A model generated the notes under the pieces. The model was not told where the DNA came from. It ran no database searches and saw only the letters and a program-made list of their open reading frames with translations. This document shows, piece after piece, positions 34,430 to 46,807 of a stretch of 64,000 bases of DNA. Both the position numbers and the translations under genes were made by a program. Positions within the stretch are counted from its first letter, which is position 1. Each line of letters opens with the position of its first letter. Source of the stretch: Diplosphaera chodatii (taxonomy: Eukaryota; Chlorophyta; Trebouxiophyceae; Prasiolales; Stichococcaceae); the NCBI GenBank assembly GCA_032358165.1, contig JAALGY010000020.1, positions 868,001 through 932,000 of the forward strand. Direction: 5' to 3'.

Positions 34430-36582
34430 ATGGTGCTGTCGCCCGCTTTTGCGCACCTGTGGCTGATCATCTTTGCACACACCGCAGCGAAAGCGAACGC
34501 TGCTGCTGAGACCTCAAAAGCAGCCGCACCCTCGGAAGCATCGGAGCAAGATCAGCTGCTGCGCCTGAGGGCTGCCGCTCGAAGTGCGCGTGCGCCACAG
34601 GCCACCGCCAGCTTTTGCTGCGCACCGCAGAGCTGTGCGCCAACTGGAGAGTCTGGCACGTGCGCCTCAGTGGAAATCGACGGTGTGTGCGGTGGCCGTG
34701 GGCAGCCATGCATCAGCAACGACAAGGCACGCAGCTGGTGGCGGCGGGCCCTGGCCTGGCTGTGGGACGCCGCCACTGGGCACCGCCCAGACCTCGGCAG
34801 GCCCTGGTACAGCTCAAAGTGGCTGCTGCTGCGCGTGCCTGTTGCGGCCGTCGTGGCCTGGCACCAGGTGAGGATGTCTTATGTTGAGCGCATCCATCAA
34901 GGTGCAGTGCAGTTGACAGTTGCAGCACCCTCAGCGCATGGCTGCATCCTCTCTGCAGCCACGCCTTGCCATGCCTGCCTGCAGATCGTCACCGAGTCGT
35001 CAATCGCCAAGAACGAGCTGTTCATGTTGTCGATGGTTGCAGAAATGCTCTTCGCATGGTACTGCGATGTGCTTGAACATATCCGCATCATATGCTGGCA
35101 ACTGCCGTCCATGGCGCTGGCTCAGCCGTCCTTCCTGGGCACCGCAACGTGGGCCACTTGGAAGATACGATAGCAGTGGCCAGGGCGCTCGTATGTGCCG
35201 TGTTTGTAGTCGTGCTGGGGACGGTTTTCAATGTGGGCATCGGCATCTACGAACTTGGGAAAGATGCCATCGGCAGCTTGGAGGCTCAAGAGCAGAGTTG
35301 TCAGTCGGACTCTGGCCAGCTGCGGTGGCCGGGGCTGCTGCCGGCCTGTGGGCTGCTGCTGGCCGCGCCACTGGCAGCGGTCTTCTGTGTGGTCAAGGTC
35401 GTGGCCTGGTCCACCGGGGCAGCTGTGTTGTGCTTGTGCCTGCTCATCAAGGACGCAGGCAGCCTGGCGCTTGATGGCATGGTGGCAGCCTACCGTCTCT
35501 GCGGGTGCATCATCCGTACCACTTTGCATGCATTCCCACAGTGTAGTGCAATGATATACTTTGCTGCAGACACTGCGAACCAACGCAGGTGGTCAGGGAA
35601 CAACCTGTCTCCTCAAGCTGCTGTGCCCTTGACACGCAGGCGCCTGCCAGCGGCCTGCAAGCCCATCGCCAAGCAAGTGCTGCCGTACTACATCATGCTC
35701 TTCGACGCCGCCACCGCCCTGATGCTGCGGGCGTGGCAGCGCATCCTGCTGCATCTCAAGGAGGCGCAGCGCAACAGGAAGCGGCGGTCGCAGGACCAGA
35801 GGAACGGCAAGCAGCAGGTGGGCAGCACAAGTCCTTTGGAGATTCTAGTTGCGCATCAGTGCAGAGCACCGTGTCCATGTGTGCTGGCTGTCAGCAGCCT
35901 GACACCATGCACTACTGATGCTTGCAGATCAACGACATACCCTTTTTGAACGGCGCTGTGTCAAACATGCCTGCCGCCCACCCAACAGCGGCAGCCCCGG
36001 CCTCCAAGACCAAGCCCAAGCAGCATCGATCCAGGAGGGGAACAGCGCAGCTGAAGCGCAGCAGCCCGCCCACAAGAGCCAGATGCGACGTCACACCAGC
36101 AGCAGTCCCGCCCGTCGACAGCAAACCATCTGTGGCTGCGCCACCAGCTGGTGATGCAGCACAACCTCAGCATGGCAGCAGACCTGAGGCTGCATCCCGC
36201 CAAGCCCTTCAGCAGCCAGCTGCAGAGGCATCTTCAGAGCCCCAGCAGCCGCAGGCAGCAGAGTCGGTTTCAGACACCGGCTGGATGCTGTGTCCCATAA
36301 CCCAGGTGACTGGGTGGTGTACAGCCTGCCAACCCAATTCCTTGCTGCATGAGGGTCACAAAGCCTTTCTCATCTTCGGTGTGCTGATTGCAGGAGGCCA
36401 TGGTGGACCCAGTCGTACTCGTGGGAGACCAGCACACATATGAGCGAGCAGCGATTGAGGCGTGGCTGGCAGCTCATGATGTGTCACCGGTGACAGGGCG
36501 GCCGCTCAGCAGCAAGGACATCTTGCCGAACCATATGCTGCGCGGCCTGATCAGCAACAAGGTGGCTATGCTGAGCAGCTGA
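34430..36582 (+). CDS. Membrane-spanning U-box E3 ubiquitin ligase
   Basis: The C-terminal exons encode a clear U-box: TGWMLCPITQ, then EAMVDPVVLVGDQHTYERAA, IEAWLAAHDVSPVTGRPL and LPNHMLRGLI. U-box domains recruit E2 enzymes and ubiquitinate targets. Exon 1 (34430-34867) starts MVLSPAFAHLWLIIFAHTAA, a signal-peptide-like or anchor segment, and is followed by an Ala/Ser-rich stretch with several Cys. Exon 2 (34985-35058) joins in phase to exon 3 (from 35184), which holds two strong hydrophobic helices, ALVCAVFVVVLGTVFNVGIG and LLPACGLLLAAPLAAVFCVV. A basic segment (LKEAQRNRKRRSQDQRNGKQ) and a Pro/Ala/Gln-rich linker precede the U-box. The protein therefore looks like a membrane-anchored ligase. 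The exact membrane and substrate are unknown. The stop is at 36580-36582. Confidence 0.8.
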
Positions 36583-36978
36583 GAGTCAGCAGTTTGATGA
36601 GATCGGTCACCTGTGAAAGCTGGCCCCGGACGGGCCCCTTGTATCAAGGGGCCGGCCATGTTGCCATGCATTTGTCAAGGAATGCGCATGTCGGCGGTTG
36701 TGTAGATTAAAGTATCTGTGTGACGATCTGATGCTGTGAATCTGCATCATACTTCTCGGATGCTTGTGGTTTTGGTGCGCTTGATAGTTCAGGCATGTTT
36801 CTGCGTTGCATCTGCTTTGATATTCCTCGGACTTGGGGTTTGAGCATGCATCAGGCGGCGGCAAAGTCCGCTTTGGTACGAATCAAACTTTGTTACATGC
36901 AAGCAGAACACGCAGGACTCGTTGTTGTATCCACACTCCTATATGAATTGTGATATACTGGCGCCACCTCCAGTCTCA

Positions 36979-39801
36979 TCAGCTCCTGTATACTTTCGCC
37001 ACGTAGCTGTCGATCTGCAGGGCAGGTGCAGGTGCTATCAAGAGGGGAAAATGTGGCAGACACGATGGCTGGCACTCCAAGGCTGTTTACTCGCACAGTT
37101 GCAGTCCATGAGACTGCCCTACCCCTGTTGCGCCTCCCCAGCCCCTACCTGAGTGCGGCACACGGGGCAGCAGCGGCCAGTGGGCATGGTGGATGACATC
37201 AGGATCAGCGTGCACGCCCTGCAGCAGAAAGCAGCACACATGCGCTCTTTGACTACAACCAGCACTGCACCCACAGCCTGACTTTGTGCAGAAATGGCAG
37301 TGCCTACTCTGTCTACAGGTTAACCACAAGCTGCTTCTTGCAGCGTCTGCACATGCTTGGCAGCACATACGCCCTTGCCTGCAGAGGCACTGGTGGCCGC
37401 ACGGCGCCAGGATGACGTCCTGTGGCAGGTCGAGGCACATCACGCAGCTGGCGTCTGCTGCGTCCAGAACGTCTACCTCAGCAGCAGCCGCTGCAGTGCC
37501 GGTGGCTCGGGGAGCTGCTGATGCAGGCTGAATTGCTGCAGGCTCGGTTGTGGGCTGCAGGATGCCGATGTGGGCCGTCGCATCAGCGGCGGGCGCGGCG
37601 ACCTGACTGACGGTATTGTTGGGTTCCGCATCCAATGTCCGCACTTCGGCAGCAGCTGGTTCTGCTCCAGCCTGCAGTCATTGGGACGCAGTGATGAGGC
37701 ATTGGTGAGTAGAGATTATAGGCAGCTACAGCCATCATGTCTCACAGCTTGCGGTTACAGCCGGTACAGCTGCTCCTGTTCATACCTGGATGATAGCCTG
37801 CACGTCGGAGGAAGGCTTGGTGACATCGGCCACTGTGGCAACATGCAACGCAGCTGCAGCCTGCTGCTGGATGTCCACCACGGTTTTGCGCTCCATGGCG
37901 GCTGCGTGACGCACTGCTGCATCCTGCTGCACATCGGCATCTGGGGCAGCCACTGTCGCCATGGCACCAGTGCTCTCTGCAGCTGCTGGAGTGTCTTGAG
38001 CAGCGGCGACGGGAAGAGCTGCCAGCCTACGGCGGGCACGGCGGCTGGGCTTTGCAGCGGGCGCAGCAGCTGACGCAGGGCTGCTGCGACGCTGGCGCCG
38101 CTTCGAGGGACTGATCTGTTGGCGTGCTGCCAGCGGCTGCGGTGCAGGACCAGCACCCTGCTGATTCTGGCGGCACTCAACAGCAGCAGCTCTGGCGGCA
38201 GCCCGCTTCGCATGCCAAGCAACAAGCCATGACAGCGGCTGCAGGAAAGCTGCCAATGCCCAGCGGCAGCGGCGGTAGCCTGCAGCGCTGACTGACAGCA
38301 GCCGGCTGGTGGCGGAGCCAGTGAACCTGCGCAGAGGTGTCGTCACATATGGCTGCAGGTCCTCCAAGAGGGTGATCGTCCTGGTGGCGGCCCTCTTGAG
38401 CACTTGCTTGCTGCGCTGCTGGCAGCGTCCAATGCTCTGCACAGCGGGCACAATGCATACTCACAACTGCAATGCCTGACGCAATGTGGACAAATGACCA
38501 ACACTGCATTGGCTTACAACCATGTCGACGGAGCTGGTAACAGCAAATACAGTTGCATGGCAGATGGCACATCAGGCCGCACCTTGCGCCAGATGCAGGC
38601 GCTGATGAGGGACGCGACTCCCAGGAGCAGGAATCCCAGGCCAGACATCGAGAGGCCCTCCAGCTCCTGGAAGTCGTCGGGCTCGTCCTCTTCGCCGGCC
38701 ATGCAGAAGCTGCCGTCATCTGCCATGTGTTCCTCGCACTGACCACCAGCCGCGACGCCAAAGTCGACTGTCATGGAGCATATATCAGAGCCGGATGCGC
38801 CGTCTGGCCCCCCTGCATCGTCCTGCCAGCAGGAGGAGTCGTCGCAGTGCTGCAGCACCATGTGCCGCTGCGAATCGCTGTCGCCGCCTGCCGGCACACA
38901 CACGTCTGCAGCCTCCGTCAACTGTCGCCATGCCATCTCCAGCACATGCTGCGGCGGCAGCGTGCGACTGTCCAACGTCTGGCGCTTGCGATGGCCGGGT
39001 GCTGCAGTGCGGCTGCCTGCCGGATCCCTTTCCAGTGGGCGCTGAGGTGCTGGCATGGCAGCAAGGTCGCTGGCACGGCCTGCACCGGCTTGGTTGCGCT
39101 TCTGCTGGGCTGATGCTGGCGACTGCCATTCAGCTGGAGCGAGGTCTCCAATCGAGACCTGATGAAAAGCCACCTGCACACGGTGTACAGTCTCAGCACA
39201 GTGCCTGTGCAGGGTTTCATGTAGTGGCTCATGCTGTGCTTTGCTAGGTGCAGCAAAGCAGCATTCGTTGTGTAATCTGCAAGAGGTGCAACATCCGACG
39301 TACTTGACCATCGCAGTTGCCGTGCGAGCAGGCTGCTGGTATGACAGCACGGCGGGGGCATATGAGTGTCGCCACTATCTCCCAGTCAAAGAGCGCCTCC
39401 CGCATCACGCAGCCGTGTGGCAGCTCCTGGTCTCTTGCCTCAGCACGTGCCGCCCCACTGTAGCGGTTGTATGTCTGCCTCATCAGCGGTGCACGGGAAG
39501 GCTCGACGGAAGCCGCGCTGCCGTTGCACCTGCTGCTGTGCAAACCCCCTGAGACGCCACCACTGCTGATGACGCCGCGGCCGCGGCTGCAACACGGTGG
39601 GGCTGCAGAGATTGGTTGGCAGGTGTCTGGCGATCTGCAGGCGGGCGGCTGCACATCCGGGAAACCGCTGGTGCTGGTCTCGTATATGTATGCAGCCCTG
39701 CTGGGTGCGTGCCTGCCGCTTGCCTTGCTGCTGCCTGCCAAAACGCAGCACTGCGACACGGCAATCGCAACCAGCAGCAAAGTCAGCGTGGTGGCCCTCA
39801 T
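36979..39801 (-). CDS. Membrane RING-type E3 ligase, tandem copy 1
   Basis: The N-terminus MRATTLTLLLVAIAVSQCCV is a signal-anchor-like segment, followed by the linker KASGRHAPSRAAYIYETST shared with the neighbouring gene. A second hydrophobic helix is LGFLLLGVASLISACIW, after an acidic EEDEPDDFQELEGLS stretch, and a basic helix-rich region follows (AVQSIGRCQQRSKQVLKRAA; SPSKRRQRRSS). The C-terminal RING reads CVMCLDLPQDVILAPCGHQC, LCRQ, then GRCCPVCRTQ, and after an intron the last exon encodes IDSYVAKVYRS and stops at 36979-36981. This 'CPxCRxxI...KVY' ending is typical of MUL1/XIAP-type RINGs. Paralogue of the gene at 40416-42560. Internal splice sites are approximate. Confidence 0.75.
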
Positions 39802-39859
39802 TGCAGGTGCAGCTCCTGTCCTTGGCAACCTGCACCTTGACTTCCGTCCTTCAGGACAG

Positions 39860-40045
39860 CCGCCGGACTGCAGTGCTGCAGAAGAAAGAGATGCCGACCA
39901 TACCAACGCAGGTGATGTGGATGGAACGAATTTGATGACATCTCAGGGTCGAAGCGGCATGGCGCCTTGCGCTCACGTCACGCGCAACGTTGGCGGAGGT
40001 TTCAAGGCACCAGCCTGGTACGGCGGAAAATGTGGCGGAAACCTT
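39860..40045 (-). promoter_or_regulatory. Conserved upstream region of RING copy 1
   Basis: This stretch just upstream of the start codon at 39801 resembles 42620-42785 upstream of copy 2. The shared core is CACGTCACGCGCAAC, a TGGCGGAGGT stretch, and CAGCCTGGTACGGCGGA. It was duplicated with the gene and may hold the promoter and 5' UTR. CACGTCA is a G-box/CRE-like core. Confidence 0.45.
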
Positions 40046-40415
40046 GCATCTCTGCTGCGGCACGAGCATCCTGTGGGTACTGTACCGTCGCGGATCCGCC
40101 CAAACGCTTTCAGCACATACAATATTTGCCTGAACTGTGTATACCAAGAAAGTCACAAAAGCCAACGCCCAATTCACTGTTTCAATGGTTGGTTCAGAGC
40201 CATCGCAGCTAGTTTATTAAACAAGATGATACAACGGCATCATGTGGCTACCAGACAGTGTCCCCGCAACGCAGCGCATCATGCATGATCCCAGCAGAGC
40301 CTGTACGGCATGAGTGTCGCCAAACTACATGCAAATGCAACATGCACGAAGTGCGTCCAAAGTCCAACATGACTCTCGGATGTACTGGAGCCGCCTCAAA
40401 CAAACTCCTCACGTT

Positions 40416-42560
40416 CTATCTGAAGACCTTCGCCACATAGCTATCGATCTGCAGGGCAGATATCTGTGCCAGTCAGCAGTGACATAGCTCACACACAGCA
40501 GCTGGCACTGCAGGGGCGGGAATTGAGCACACCACCATTGTTTCAGTGCCGCAGCATGACTGCTGTGAGTCCACAGCCCCTACCTCAGTGCGGCACACGG
40601 GGCAGCAGTGGCCGGCGGGTGTGGCCGACGACATCAGGGTGAGTGTACACTCCCTGCAGCAGCGACAGCAGCATATATGCGTTCTGTGAGCGAAACGAGG
40701 GCTGCATTCAGAACCTGATTGCGTCTGGGAGCAGGCAATACATTGTGACTTGACAGCAATGGCCACTGGCTGCCTTCGAGACATCGCTGGAATCAATGCA
40801 ACCCTCGGCTGTGCTCAGGCCCTGCCTGCAGAGGCACTGGTGGCCGCAGGGCGCCAGGATAACGTCCTTCGGCCGGTCGAGGCACATCACGCAGCTGGCG
40901 TCTGCAGCGTCCGGCACATCTGCTCCCGCCGCAGAAGCTGCGGTCCCTGTGGCTTGGGGCATTGCTGATGCCGGACGGGTTGCTGCAGGCTCGGTGGCAT
41001 GCAGGATTGAGATGGAAGCTGCTGCATCAGCGGCAGGCACTGCAACCTGGGTGACGGCGCTGCTGGGTTCCGCATCAACCGCCCACACGCCGGTGGCTGG
41101 GTCTCCTTCAGCCTGCAGAAATTGGGACGGAGCGATGCGGCACTGGTGTATGAAGGCTACAGGCTATGGTCGTTTTTTCCCAGAGCGCAGGCATGGCTGT
41201 TGCATATTCATACCTGGATTGCACCGGTGGAAGGCTTGGTGACATCGACCACTGTGGCAACATGCCCGGCAGACGCTGCCTGCTGCTTGATGTCCACCCC
41301 AGTTTTGCGCTGCACGCCGGCTGCCTGTGGCACCGCTGCCTCCTGCTGCACAAGCGCCTCATCGACATTTGGGGCAGCCACCGTCGCCTTGGGACCAGTG
41401 CTCTCTGCAGCTGCTGGAGTGTCTTGAGCAGCGGCGACGGGAGCTGCCAGCCTACGGCGGGCACGGCGGCTGGGCTGTGCAGCGGGCGCAGCAGCTGACG
41501 CAGGGCTGCTGCGACGCTGGCGCCGCTTCGAGGGACTGATCTGTTGGCGTGCTGCCAGCGGCTGCGGTGCAGGACCAGCACAGTCCTGACTCTGGCGGCA
41601 CTCAACAGCAGCAGCAGCTCTGGCGGCAGCCCGCTTCACATGCCAAGCAGTCAGCCATGACAGAGGCTGCAAAGTATCTGCCATGCCCCAGCGGCAGCGG
41701 TGGTAGCCTGCAGCACTGTTTGAAATCAGCCGGCGGGCGGCGGCACCAGTGCGCATGCCTAGAGCTGCAGTCTGCACCTGCACATACTGCTGCAGATCCA
41801 GCAGGCGTGTTCTCGCCCGGATGGCGGCCCTCTTGAGCCTTCGCTTGCTGCGCCGTTGGAAACGGCGAATGCTCTGCACCGCGGACAGACTGCACAATCA
41901 AAGCAGCGATGCCTAACGCAACATGAACAAAACGGTCAACGCTGCCTTTGCTTGACAACATGTCGATGAAGTTGGTAGTGGCAAAGGACGGTGCGTGACA
42001 GATGGCACATTGGGCCGCGCCTTGCGCCAGACGCAGGCCGCGAAGAGGAGATAGGCGATTCCCAAGAGCAGGCATGCCAGGCGACGACGCATTGAGAGGC
42101 CCTTCAGCTTCTGCAAGTCGTCGAGCTCGTCCTCACCGCCAACCGTGCAGAAGCTGCCCTCATCTGCCACGCCTTCCTCGCACTGAGCGCCGACCGCGGT
42201 GTCATTGTCAGTCACTGGTACAGTAGAAGGTTTGCCAGATGCCGTGCTGCCGCTGCACCTGCTGCTGTGCGAAGCCCCTGGGCCGCTAGTGCTGCTGACG
42301 CCGCGGCCGCGACTGCAACACGGTGGGGCTGCGGGGATTGGTTGGCAGGTGGTTGGCGGTCTGCAGGCAGGCCGCTGCACATCCGGGATATTCCTGGTGC
42401 TGGTCTCGTGTATGTAGGCAGCCCTGCTGGGTGCGTGCTTGCCGCTTGCCTTGCTGCCTTCTGTCGAGACGCCATTATCCCGCGGCACGACAAAGCTCAT
42501 GACCAGCAGGAAAGTCACAAGACCCGCGACCAGCAGAAAAGTTTGGCTGGCGGACTTCAT
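40416..42560 (-). CDS. Membrane RING-type E3 ligase, tandem copy 2
   Basis: This paralogue has the same order as copy 1. It starts MKSASQTFLLVAGLVTFLLV, followed by KASGKHAPSRAAYIHETST, the acidic EEDELDDLQ-like linker (GGEDELDDLQKLKGLS), and a second hydrophobic helix CLLLGIAYLLFAACVW. The basic region (AVQSIRRFQRRSKRRLKRAA; SPSKRRQRRSS) is nearly identical. The RING is CVMCLDRPKDVILAPCGHQC, LCRQ, GHCCPVCRTE, then after an intron IDSYVAKVFR and the stop at 40416-40418. Reading through that intron would give a different tail, but the conserved GTAGGGGC donor in both copies supports splicing. Local duplication is clear. The target is unknown. Confidence 0.75.
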
Positions 42561-42619
42561 GGTGCAGCACCCGTCCCTGAAAGTATGCACCTTGACTTCA
42601 GTCCTGCACACGGCCGAGG

Positions 42620-42785
42620 GTCAGCTGCCGGACAGCGATGCTGCAGACGGAGGTGAAGGCAGTCGATGTGGGGTGAACAGGTTTGATGATGTGTCAGGGG
42701 CACAGCGGCATTGCGCCTTGCAAATCACGTCACGCGCAACTGGCGGAGGTGTCGAGGCATCAGCCTGGTACGGCGGAATTTCTGG
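42620..42785 (-). promoter_or_regulatory. Conserved upstream region of RING copy 2
   Basis: This is the partner of 39860-40045, with the same order of short conserved blocks around CACGTCACGCGCAACTGG. It lies 60-225 bp upstream of the start at 42560. Confidence 0.45.
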
Positions 42786-43050
42786 CGGTGAGTCGTTGCC
42801 CTGAAGGGTGAGCATGCTGTGAGCGCTGTTGCATTTTTGGGCAGTTCTTGCTTCGACCACAGCAAGCTGCTCACATATATCAGAGGATCTGCCGCTAGGA
42901 CAGGTCCCCAGGGAGTCTGAGCATAGCAGGCTTAGCCGGCACTCACATCAACGAATGTTGCAATGGTCAGCACTCGACGCAATGCGCAGTCCACTTCTGC
43001 CATCTAACCCTGATGCAACCTTCCCATGCATTGCGCGCTATGGATCAGAG

Positions 43051-45692
43051 TCAAGCTGTTGCCAGCGGCTCAGCCGTGGCACTGCCACCCGTCAGCAAAC
43101 CCCTGTCAACAGTGCGCCGGCCGCTCTCGCCGTCAAAGCCACCCTGCGGGCCGCTGGGCCCATGTCCTGTGGCCAGCTGCTCTGTGAAGGCCTGCTCCGA
43201 CAGTAGCCTGACCGTCGCCTCCTGTAGTGTCAAACAGCAAAAGCTCAGGCAGGCGCCCTCGGTGGTAGCTGCAAGACAGGTGCTCACGCCCGGCCCACAG
43301 AGCCCCTCCAAGCATTCAGACCCATCCCATCACCTTCAGGTCGTCAACGCCAAACCCGCTGGTGGCTGAGACCCGCAGCGCGTGCGGCAGCGCTGCCGCC
43401 ACCTGCACCGCATTGCCGATGTCGTTTGCACCGCTGCGGCCGGCGCCTGTGCCGCCCCACACCACTGTGCGGGCGCCTGCCGTCATCGGCAGCTGGCTGC
43501 CATCGCTGTTGCCCTGTCCTCCGTCTGCCTTCGCAGAGCTGAGCCTGACCGCTGCCATGCTGCCATTGGCGTCGCTGCCGCTGCCATTGCTGCTGGGTGG
43601 TGGGTCATCGGGCCCAGCTGCCTGCTCTGCCGCCTGGTGCGCTGTCGCCGCGTCCACATCGCCGGCGGCATCGAACTCCTCCTCCAGCAGGTCCGCCTTC
43701 GACAGCACGTCCAGCCACAGCTTGCCGGGGAAGCGCTCCCGCAGGCTCCGCCTGCCGTGGAGAGGGCGCAGAATGTTCGTTGTGTTGAAGACGTGCCAGC
43801 CCGTTTGAGGTGCACCTACCCATCTGGGACCTGACATCTTGCAAAGCTGGTCGACAGCGTCTGCGTTCCTTCATGAAGAGCGTGAAAAGGCACCAGGAGC
43901 AGCGTTCCTCCTCTCACCTGACGGCCCACTGGTCGGCGACGCTGGTGCCGCAGCTGCCGGTGAGGTCCACGACGAACACCGCGGCGGTGGGCAGGTGCGC
44001 CAGCGCCGCCAGCGTCAGCCGCTCCATCGCATTGCGCTCGTCCTCCGGCCGCCGCAGCAGCCCCGGCGTGTCCGTCACCTGTCAGGGGAAGGGGCCCGAT
44101 TGATGCCCTGCAGTGTCTGTGTTGACAGCTCTCAAGAGCAATGGAGTTGCCCCATCATGAGCGTGTATCAGCAGCGCTCCTCTTCTCATCAAAGTGATGC
44201 CACAGTTGTAGCGCTGTTGTCCGAGCAGGCAGCAGGCCTGACTGATAGATCTGCCAGAACAGTCAGCGCAGGGACGCACCTGGTGGCGGCGGCCGGCCAC
44301 GAAGAAGTGGCCCATGGCGATGGAGCGCGTGGTGAAGGGGTAGTCGCACACCTCCGGCGCGCCGCTGGACAGCAGCTGCACCAGGCTGGACTTGCCCACG
44401 TTGGGCGCGCCCACCAGCGCCACCTGCAACCCATATGCATCATAGACTCAGAGGCACGCACTCCAGGCTTCATGCATGGCACATGCATGATCGGTATCTT
44501 ACAAAACCTGAGCTTTTAGAAGAGTGCAAGTCAGCAGGGCGGGTATTGCGGAGGGTGCTCACGGTGGGCAGGTAGGGGTCGACCAGCGGCAGGCGACGGA
44601 GGGCGCGCGCCACGTCCACCAGCTCGTCCACCGCCGCGGCGCTTTTGAGGAACTGCGCCTCCAGCGCCGCAAAGCCCTCGTCCACCGTCGCCAGCGCCTC
44701 CTTCCGGGCGCCGCAGCGGGCACAGCGCGCCGCGTAGTTCTTCCCCATCTGCAGAGACACACATTTCGGCATCAAATGAAGATGGCGGAACTTTGATGTG
44801 AGATTGCCGCTCATTCCTAGCGTCCCTTAGATCCCTGGCAATCGGCAACGATGCTCACAGTGACACAAACCAGCTGGAACTCTGTGCACTTCCACCTCTG
44901 TGAGCCTCTTGCGCAGCGTGTCCACCCGCTGCAGCACGCCCACATAGCGCTCCTCGCCCACCGTCAGGTCCAGCAGGGCGCGCTCAAAGGGGTGCAGCCG
45001 CAGGGGCGGCGGGAAGCCCTTCATGTATGTCGTCAGCGGGCTTGTGAGCGCCTTCATGGTGAAGTCCATCTGCCGCGCCGTCCTGTGGAGTGGCAACAGG
45101 GCAGATGGGCTAACACTGTTGTTGAGGTGCAGCACTGACACTTGATGATGCCGTCCTACTGGCCAACCCCACTGCAGCCAAACTGCAACCCATGAGCTGC
45201 ACATGACCAGCACCTGTTCCGGGCCTTGGCAGCCTCGTTCTTGATGGTTTTGCTGCTGGGCAGACGCTGCGCCTTGCGCAGCGCTGACGACAGCTGCTCA
45301 CTGGCGATCTGCACCTGCGGCAGCCGCTGGAACGCACCTATTGGCAGCTGTGACTGCCTGCGTGGGTGGCTGGTCTGCTGTGGGTGGTCGCTGCCAGAGC
45401 CCCCATCAGTCGGGTCATCGTCTGCCAGCTGGCTGCCTGCGCTGCCATCAGGGTGCAGTGCTGTGACATGGCCATCATCCTGATCAGCTGCTCGGCGCTG
45501 CGCCGCAGCTGCTGCGTCTGCACCAATGCCAGCGGCGCGTTCGACTGCGTCCCTCTTCCGACGCGTCCACCGCGCAGGATGCTGCTGCGTGGCTGCTGAC
45601 TTCAAGTGCGCGGCCTGGAGCATGAGTGGATAAAAGTGAAAGGGCGTAGATGTCATGCCAGCCAGGTGGTGCAGGCACTTGCAGTGAGTCAT
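43051..45692 (-). CDS. NOG1-like GTPase, plastid PDE318 type
   Basis: This TRAFAC GTPase belongs to the NOG1/OBG group, which assists large ribosomal subunit assembly; plant PDE318 members act in the chloroplast. The N-terminal part gives FQRLPQVQIASEQLSSALRK, KTIKNEAAKARNR, then MKALTSPLTTYMKGFPPPLR and LHPFERALLDLTVGEERYVG, matching the NOG1 N-terminal helical domain. The G domain follows: G1 VALVGAPNVGKSSLVQLL, switch I PFTTRSIAMGH, G3 TDTPGLLRRPEDERNAMERL, G4 LDVLSKADLL (SKAD replaces NKxD) and G5 SATSGFGVDDLK. A low-complexity, Ser/Gly/Asn-rich insertion lies between G4 and G5. The last exon begins EATVRLLSEQAFTEQL and stops at 43051. The first exon and transit peptide are uncertain. Confidence 0.85.
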
Positions 45693-46807
45693 CGCGTGTG
45701 GTCAGCTTCTGTGGCCTCCTGCTCGCCACCTCAGCTCCTGCTCACCTGCTGCTGCGGCCCCACACATGAGCCGCGGTGCGGCGCATACCAGCACAAAGGT
45801 GGCCGCGTACTTTGCATGCTTGTCAGCCGCCGAAACAACATGGTCTGCAAACACAGCACGCACACTTGCGCCGACCGCAGCCAACGTTTGAGGTCATGCG
45901 CAGACTGGAATGGCAACAATGTCACACGATGCATGGTGGCGGCTCACCACCCTCAGGCTCATGCCTGCGTGCCTTCGTGAAGATGGGTCACATGCCTTCG
46001 AAGACTGCAAGTGTCTGCAAGCCACAGCGGATGCTTCCGTGTGCTCTGTGTGAAGTCACTCCCGAAACTTTAAGCACGACAGTGGCTGTAGGCAGCAAAC
46101 GGAGGGCTGGGCTCCCGAAACCGTCAGCAAACTGCTAACCTGCTTGTCATATACAACACAAAGGACAGAGCTCAGACACGTTCAGTATATGCGGATTGCT
46201 GTGAGCTTGCCGCCCCCCGCACGTCTCGGGGATCCAAGATGCATGGCACGTGCCACCACCAGGTGCTGTTCGACTCAAGAAGCAGTGATCATTTGACGTC
46301 AGTTGACGGGTGCTTGCACCTTGTGCTGCTCCGTATCAGCAAAGAATACGCAGCGTGTAGCTTGCCTCCTGGTATACATTGGAGCAGCAAGACGCACCTG
46401 CAATTTATGCACATTACTCACTTGCAGACCTGCGGCTCGTTTTGCAGCTTCGACATCAGCCGTTAAGCAGTCTTGATCTCGTCTTGAGACCTCGGAGTTC
46501 ATTTTCATGTAGCGCCAGTGACATGTGACTCCGTGATGGCCCTGCACTGGCCTACTCTTCGAGGGCGTGTACAGCTCATGCAGCAAATGACGACAGTGTC
46601 TGCGGGCTGAGCCGCGCCGCAAAGTGCCGCACCAGACGACTGAATTGCCCTAGTGCCACAGACGCAGCAACCGTCGCCTACCCCGTACCAGCTCGGGGAC
46701 ATCTGCCAGGCAGTCGGCGGCGTAGCCCTAGTTGCGGCGCTGCAGACATCACCGGCAGGATCCACGGCCCCTAGTGGGTTGCCGGCGGAGGATTCTCTTC
46801 GTCCCAC
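45693..46807. other. Divergent spacer between NOG1-like and kinase genes
   Basis: No supported gene is seen. It may hold the first exon of the NOG1-like gene and both promoters. The short ORFs here do not resemble known proteins. Confidence 0.4.

Noticed and set aside
45702..45934. Separate small minus-strand gene upstream of the NOG1-like gene
   Set aside because: Short frames with no recognisable features; could at most be a first exon of the NOG1-like gene.
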